From contig CAYSAJ010000001.1 of assembly GCA_964429005.1 (NCBI GenBank), positions 1 through 64,000 of the forward strand: DNA of 64,000 bases, written 5' to 3'. How positions within the stretch are numbered: position 1 is the first letter of the stretch; each line of letters begins with the position of its first letter. This stretch comes from JACRBE01 sp964429005. GTDB lineage: Bacteria > Chlamydiota > Chlamydiia > Chlamydiales > JACRBE01. The notes beneath the pieces are model-generated. The model ran no database searches and was not told where the DNA came from. It saw only the letters and a list, made by a program, of their open reading frames with translations. Shown here in pieces: positions 60,597 to 64,000 of the stretch. Both the position numbers and the translations under genes were made by a program.

Positions 60597-61022
60597 ATGA
60601 AAGCTCTTCAATGGTTTTTATTTGCGTGCTGCTTAATGACAACATTTGCTTTCTGTGATGGATCATCTATCGATATGAGTAACACTCCTTCTCCTCCCCC
60701 TCTTTCTCAAGCATCAGAAAATTATAAAAAAATCCTCACAGAGACCGCCCTAATGGTTCTAGGTCTTATTGGATTTATTTTACTGACGATTTTTATTTTG
60801 AAAAAATTTGTATCTCAGAAAACATTTCAACTGAATAGAGAGCGTCATATAAAGGTGATAGAGAGAAGACCGCTGAGCGCTAAGACTTCTCTTTACCTTG
60901 TTCAGGTTGGCAGCCAAAAAATTTTGCTGACCGAGTCGCAGCTGGAGGTGAGATCTCACGTTCAAATTGGAGAAGATAGCAAAAACGCTGCTAATTTTTT
61001 CGAAGAGTCAGAAACAAGCTAA
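60597..61022 (+). CDS. FliO-like membrane protein
   Basis: A 141-residue protein with a signal-like N terminus (MKALQWFLFACCLMTTFAFC), a Pro/Ser-rich linker, one membrane span (about 50-70, ALMVLGLIGFILLTIFILKK) and a C-terminal cytosolic domain. The latter, IKVIERRPLSAKTSLYLVQV and GSQKILLTESQLEV, matches the FliO/MopB flagellar export domain. No other flagellar gene is in the window. It overlaps the convergent His-rich gene by 32 bases. AAGGAAA precedes the ATG. Confidence 0.7.
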   Translation: MKALQWFLFACCLMTTFAFCDGSSIDMSNTPSPPPLSQASENYKKILTETALMVLGLIGFILLTIFILKKFVSQKTFQLNRERHIKVIERRPLSAKTSLYLVQVGSQKILLTESQLEVRSHVQIGEDSKNAANFFEESETS

Positions 61023-61878
61023 GACAAGGCAAATTCAGCTTATATCGAGGAGAATATTCAGCAGTTGTTTCTATGACAGGTCGTTGATGATCTTTCATCG
61101 CTTGATAGCTGGCAAACTCCGTCACTGCTACATTCCTATAGAAATTGGCATAAGCTGAATCCCCAACAACTAATCGTGGTTGAAAGCTATGCATTAAGAA
61201 AAGCTTTGTTTCAACGAGTGGGATCGTCCTTGATTCAGGCTTTGAAAGGAATATTCTAATATCTGTATTCCAAATCGCGAGATCATTCATTTTCCTTTCA
61301 ATCCGACCAATATGATGTCTTCCAAGGTAAGGGTCAACAAAGACTCCCCCTAGAGCAGCGACCATAAGACCTGGCAGATAATAAATCGCTCGGAGTATCG
61401 GAAGAATGCGAGAAAATAAAAGGGTACAAAGATCTGGAAGAGTTTGCCCTCCATGCTCTGAAAGAGCAGTCCCAAGTCCCTCTTTATTCTCAACAACGTC
61501 ATGATGAGCGTGGTGAAAATGGTGCCCAATAACAAGACAAGAGAGATCATGAAAAACGAAAAGAGAGGCCTCTAAAACAATTTTAGTCGCGACAAATAGC
61601 GGCGCTGATAAAAAAACCACTAAACACTTTAAAGCGACAATATAAGAGGAGTCGTGAGAGTGGTAAGCATTCTTAGTTCGCACATTGTAGTGACAATAAT
61701 AATGTTTTGTTCCAAAGGCACCCCTCGTAGAAGTAAGATAGGGTTTTTCAGCAACAACCTCGACCCATTTCCATTCAGAGGAGTTATAAGATGTTTCACA
61801 AACCTCTGCTGCATGTGGGGTAGAAGGGTCATCAAGCCCATTCCATGGTCTCATTAACGTATGAAACACTGAAATCAT
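60991..61878 (-). CDS. His-rich two-hairpin membrane protein, Inc-like
   Basis: Not recognised. The 295-residue protein has hydrophobic hairpins at about 79-118 and 152-182, with GHHFHHAHHD (118-127), a cluster of six His, between them. The N terminus has PWNGLDDPSTPHAAEVCETS and the C terminus is basic. The bilobed hydrophobic layout is Inc-like. The His cluster might bind metal. Both are inference. Confidence 0.6.
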   Translation of the reverse strand: MISVFHTLMRPWNGLDDPSTPHAAEVCETSYNSSEWKWVEVVAEKPYLTSTRGAFGTKHYYCHYNVRTKNAYHSHDSSYIVALKCLVVFLSAPLFVATKIVLEASLFVFHDLSCLVIGHHFHHAHHDVVENKEGLGTALSEHGGQTLPDLCTLLFSRILPILRAIYYLPGLMVAALGGVFVDPYLGRHHIGRIERKMNDLAIWNTDIRIFLSKPESRTIPLVETKLFLMHSFQPRLVVGDSAYANFYRNVAVTEFASYQAMKDHQRPVIETTAEYSPRYKLNLPCLSLFLTLRKN

Positions 61879-61943
61879 AAACTACTCTTTTTTTTGCAGA
61901 GATTTTACTAAGACTTAAATAAATAACTCAAGTCTAATTAGTT

Positions 61944-63242
61944 TTATAAAAGCTCTTTATATAAAAAATCTTTGATTATTTGACTGGTATATAACAACTC
62001 TTCTTCCGAATGCTCCGCTGAAATAAAGGAGGCCTCATAGGAAGAAGGGGAAAAATAAATGCCGTTTTGGAGTAAATGAATAAAGAATTTTTGGAATAAG
62101 CCGGAGTCAATTCTAGCGACATCGTGACTAGTAGTTACTTGTTTAATTCCAAAAAAAAGAGTAAACATAGCCCCCTGCCTATTTAGAGCCACGGGGAGAT
62201 CGTTTTGCTTGATAAAGTCCTCTAGCGGATTTAGAAACAGCTTCATTTTATGCTCAAGCAATTCATAAAATCCTTTTTGATCAATTGCGCGCAAAGTCGC
62301 AAGACCTGCTGCCATCGCGACAGGATTGCCTGAAAGAGTCCCCGCTTGAAAAACACTTCCTAAAGGAGCAAGGTGTTTCATGAATTCCTTTTTTCCACCG
62401 AAGGCTGCAGCCGGGTAGCCACCACCGATGATTTTACCTAAACATACAATGTCCGGCTCGATTTGATATAAAGAAGCAGCTCCTTGTTTCCCCACTCGAA
62501 ATCCTGTGATCACCTCATCAAAAATGAGAGCGGCTCCAATCTCATGAGTAAAGGCGCGAAGTCTTTGAATGAATGAAAAAGAAGCAGGAATAACTCCTAT
62601 ATTTCCTGCAACTGGTTCTAGAATAATCCCAGCAATATCCTCTTTTTCAGGATAGCTCTTAATAAAGTCCTCTAGAGCTTCTATGTCATTATAGGGCAAA
62701 GAAATGGTGTGTTGTACGATCTCTTTAGGGATGCCCATCGTTGAAGGCTGATTATCTATGAGATTAAGATACGATCCTGCTTTAACCATTAAATGATCGG
62801 CATGTCCATGATAGTTTCCGATAAATTTTACGATCTTTTTTCTTCCTGTAGCGCCACGAGCTAGTCGCAAAGCGCTCATTGTTGCTTCCGTTCCAGAAGA
62901 AACAAAGCGGATCATATGAATCCATGGGAGCATTTTTATGACTTGATGTGCCATTTTTTCTTCGACTTGCGTCGAGAGGCCGAAAGAGGAACCTTTTCGA
63001 ATTTGCTCCTCTACCGCTTTGATGACAGCGGGTGGGCAGTGTCCTAGTAGTAGAGAGCCCCAGCTCATGCAAAAATCGATATAGCGATGTCCATCCATAT
63101 CATAAAGAGAGGAGCCTTTCCCATGAGAAGCTATCAGAGGATGAACTCCTAGCCCTGGGAAGCTTCTGATAGGAGAGTTGACCCCTCCGGGGATCAATTT
63201 TTTCATAGTTTCGTAGATTTCTAAAGAGATGGGTCTTTCCAT
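61944..63242 (-). CDS. hemL: Glutamate-1-semialdehyde 2,1-aminomutase
   Basis: A PLP enzyme that makes 5-aminolevulinate from glutamate-1-semialdehyde in haem synthesis. The 432-residue protein has PGGVNSPIRSF near the N terminus, SSGTEATMSALRLARGATG, FDEVITGFRV and the PLP lysine in CLGKIIGGGYPAAAFGG. It is of normal length and starts at ATG 63242 with GAGG upstream. With hemW it shows that part of haem synthesis is kept. Confidence 0.95.
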   Translation of the reverse strand: MERPISLEIYETMKKLIPGGVNSPIRSFPGLGVHPLIASHGKGSSLYDMDGHRYIDFCMSWGSLLLGHCPPAVIKAVEEQIRKGSSFGLSTQVEEKMAHQVIKMLPWIHMIRFVSSGTEATMSALRLARGATGRKKIVKFIGNYHGHADHLMVKAGSYLNLIDNQPSTMGIPKEIVQHTISLPYNDIEALEDFIKSYPEKEDIAGIILEPVAGNIGVIPASFSFIQRLRAFTHEIGAALIFDEVITGFRVGKQGAASLYQIEPDIVCLGKIIGGGYPAAAFGGKKEFMKHLAPLGSVFQAGTLSGNPVAMAAGLATLRAIDQKGFYELLEHKMKLFLNPLEDFIKQNDLPVALNRQGAMFTLFFGIKQVTTSHDVARIDSGLFQKFFIHLLQNGIYFSPSSYEASFISAEHSEEELLYTSQIIKDFLYKELL

Positions 63243-63392
63243 AGGGCCTCTGAGATTAAGGTTTATTAATCTAATAATTTTTTGAATTTATTACAATTTA
63301 ATATAATTTCGCTGTATTTATTAAGTTATTTAAAAAATGATTGATTTTTAATTAACTCGCAAATATTCTCTAGGTTGTAAACGGGGTATTGT

Positions 63393-63944
63393 ATGACTTT
63401 AGGAATTAATCCTACTTTTTCAACTGAAGAAACTAGAAAAGATGATTATGGCTTTCATCCAATCGGTTATGAAGTTGTTGATCTTGCGGGCAATTATGAA
63501 GATACAGCTTTAGACACTATCGATGGAATCCAAAACGACATCCAAAGCATTTCCGACGACCTTTTTGCCATCATGGATCTTTTAACAGAACTTCGCAAAG
63601 CCAAAGAACAAGGCGGAGATCATGTGAACGTTTCTCACCTTGAGAGCAAAATTCGTCACTTTCAAGAAATTTGGGAGAAATGTGCTGAGCGCTATCCGAT
63701 TGTCCGCGCGGATGATGATCCTTTTGGCGGCAAAAATCTATCCTCGGTTTCTAAAAAAGATCTCGAATGGGTAGAAATGGGTATGCGCAACTTAGAAAGT
63801 AAACACCAAGGGCAAATCCAAACCCTAATGACCAATCTTGAAACAGCCATCACTGCCCAAAAAATGATCTTTGAAATCTTTGTCCAAATTGCCAAAGCGG
63901 TGCGTGAATCGCAAGGGTACTGGACGAAAAAACAAACGAGTTAA
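63393..63944 (+). CDS. Hypothetical helical protein, 183 aa
   Basis: Not recognised. It is soluble and largely helical, with EDTALDTIDGIQNDIQSIS and QGQIQTLMTNLETAITAQKM predicting two long amphipathic helices like those of type III filament or chaperone proteins, but no specific match is seen. The upstream 150 bases are AT-rich. GGGG lies about 8 bases before the ATG. The next gene starts 5 bases after its stop, suggesting an operon. Confidence 0.65.
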   Translation: MTLGINPTFSTEETRKDDYGFHPIGYEVVDLAGNYEDTALDTIDGIQNDIQSISDDLFAIMDLLTELRKAKEQGGDHVNVSHLESKIRHFQEIWEKCAERYPIVRADDDPFGGKNLSSVSKKDLEWVEMGMRNLESKHQGQIQTLMTNLETAITAQKMIFEIFVQIAKAVRESQGYWTKKQTS

Positions 63945-63949
63945 TTTTT

Positions 63950-64000
63950 ATGCAGAAAGAAGATTCTTTTACAATCATCGGTGAAAACCTCTTAAATGAT
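63950..64000 (+). CDS. Start of a gene cut by the window end
   Basis: An ATG 5 bases after the previous stop opens a frame of 17 codons (MQKEDSFTIIGENLLND) that is still open at the edge. No identity can be given. The short spacing suggests it belongs to the same operon as the 183-residue protein. Confidence 0.5.
   Translation, partial: MQKEDSFTIIGENLLND

Noticed and set aside
1..64000. tRNA, rRNA, CRISPR and insertion sequences
   Set aside because: I read the intergenic spacers for TPsiC-arm-like sequences, repeated spacers and transposase motifs and saw none.

Overview
The window is a 64 kb piece of a chlamydial chromosome, most likely from an environmental member of the order (Simkania-, Rhabdochlamydia- or Parachlamydia-like) rather than Chlamydia itself. 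The evidence is a chromosomal pGP6-D plasmid-protein homolog, a Pkn1-type kinase/FGE fusion, a short RodZ divergent from RNase HIII, sucA next to a CT053-like acidic coiled-coil gene and hemW, rsmI-holA, and a plant/chlamydial-type FabI next to a HAD phosphatase. Genes that Chlamydiaceae usually lack (RND efflux, malic enzyme, polysaccharide deacetylase) argue for an environmental lineage. I cannot fix the genus by reading alone. No rRNA, tRNA, CRISPR array or insertion sequence was seen, and no stretch over 300 bases lacks a gene. A run of ten Ns at 20131-20140 is an assembly gap inside one gene.

Layout. 1-6.2 kb: end of a TauE-type permease, an unknown gene, the pGP6-D homolog, tpx, malic enzyme, and three tandem members of an unrecognised paralogous family. 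6.3-15.6 kb: an NTT/MFS-like transporter, an HD hydrolase, a GMP reductase-like enzyme, rlmD, a glycosyltransferase/deacetylase pair, fbaB and rimO. 15.7-21.4 kb: oppBCDF without oppA, then an amino-acid permease with a C-terminal universal-stress domain. 21.4-31.5 kb: ispH, envelope proteins, the Pkn1-like protein, rodZ, a frameshifted rnhC, a Yip1-like protein and a large membrane-anchored divergent protein kinase. 31.5-41.5 kb: gatCAB, a three-gene RND efflux operon, and argR with a partner ORF. 41.5-48.5 kb: xerD and an accessory block of Inc-like or Ala/Ser/Pro-rich proteins interleaved with Fe-S genes. 48.5-58.4 kb: lpd-sucB-sucA, a CT053-like gene, hemW, rsmI, holA, a small ORF with its own promoter, and fabI. 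58.3-64 kb: an unknown toroid-like protein, a HAD phosphatase, a FliO-like protein, a His-rich membrane protein, hemL and the start of another unit.

The metabolic genes fit a host-dependent cell that imports peptides and amino acids, runs a partial TCA cycle (2-oxoglutarate dehydrogenase, malic enzyme), makes isoprenoids, fatty acids and haem precursors, and charges Gln/Asn tRNAs indirectly.

The most novel material is the accessory set: a kinase-fold protein whose lobe is split by two copies of a ~56-residue repeat, the three-member paralog family with a shared 20-nt box upstream of two members, and the low-complexity Ala-rich proteins. Three regulatory arrangements also stand out: three ARG-box-like sites exactly 31 bp apart before an ArgR whose arginine-contact residues are changed, a 10-bp inverted repeat enclosing the start site of the efflux operon, and a hairpin masking the fbaB ribosome-binding site.
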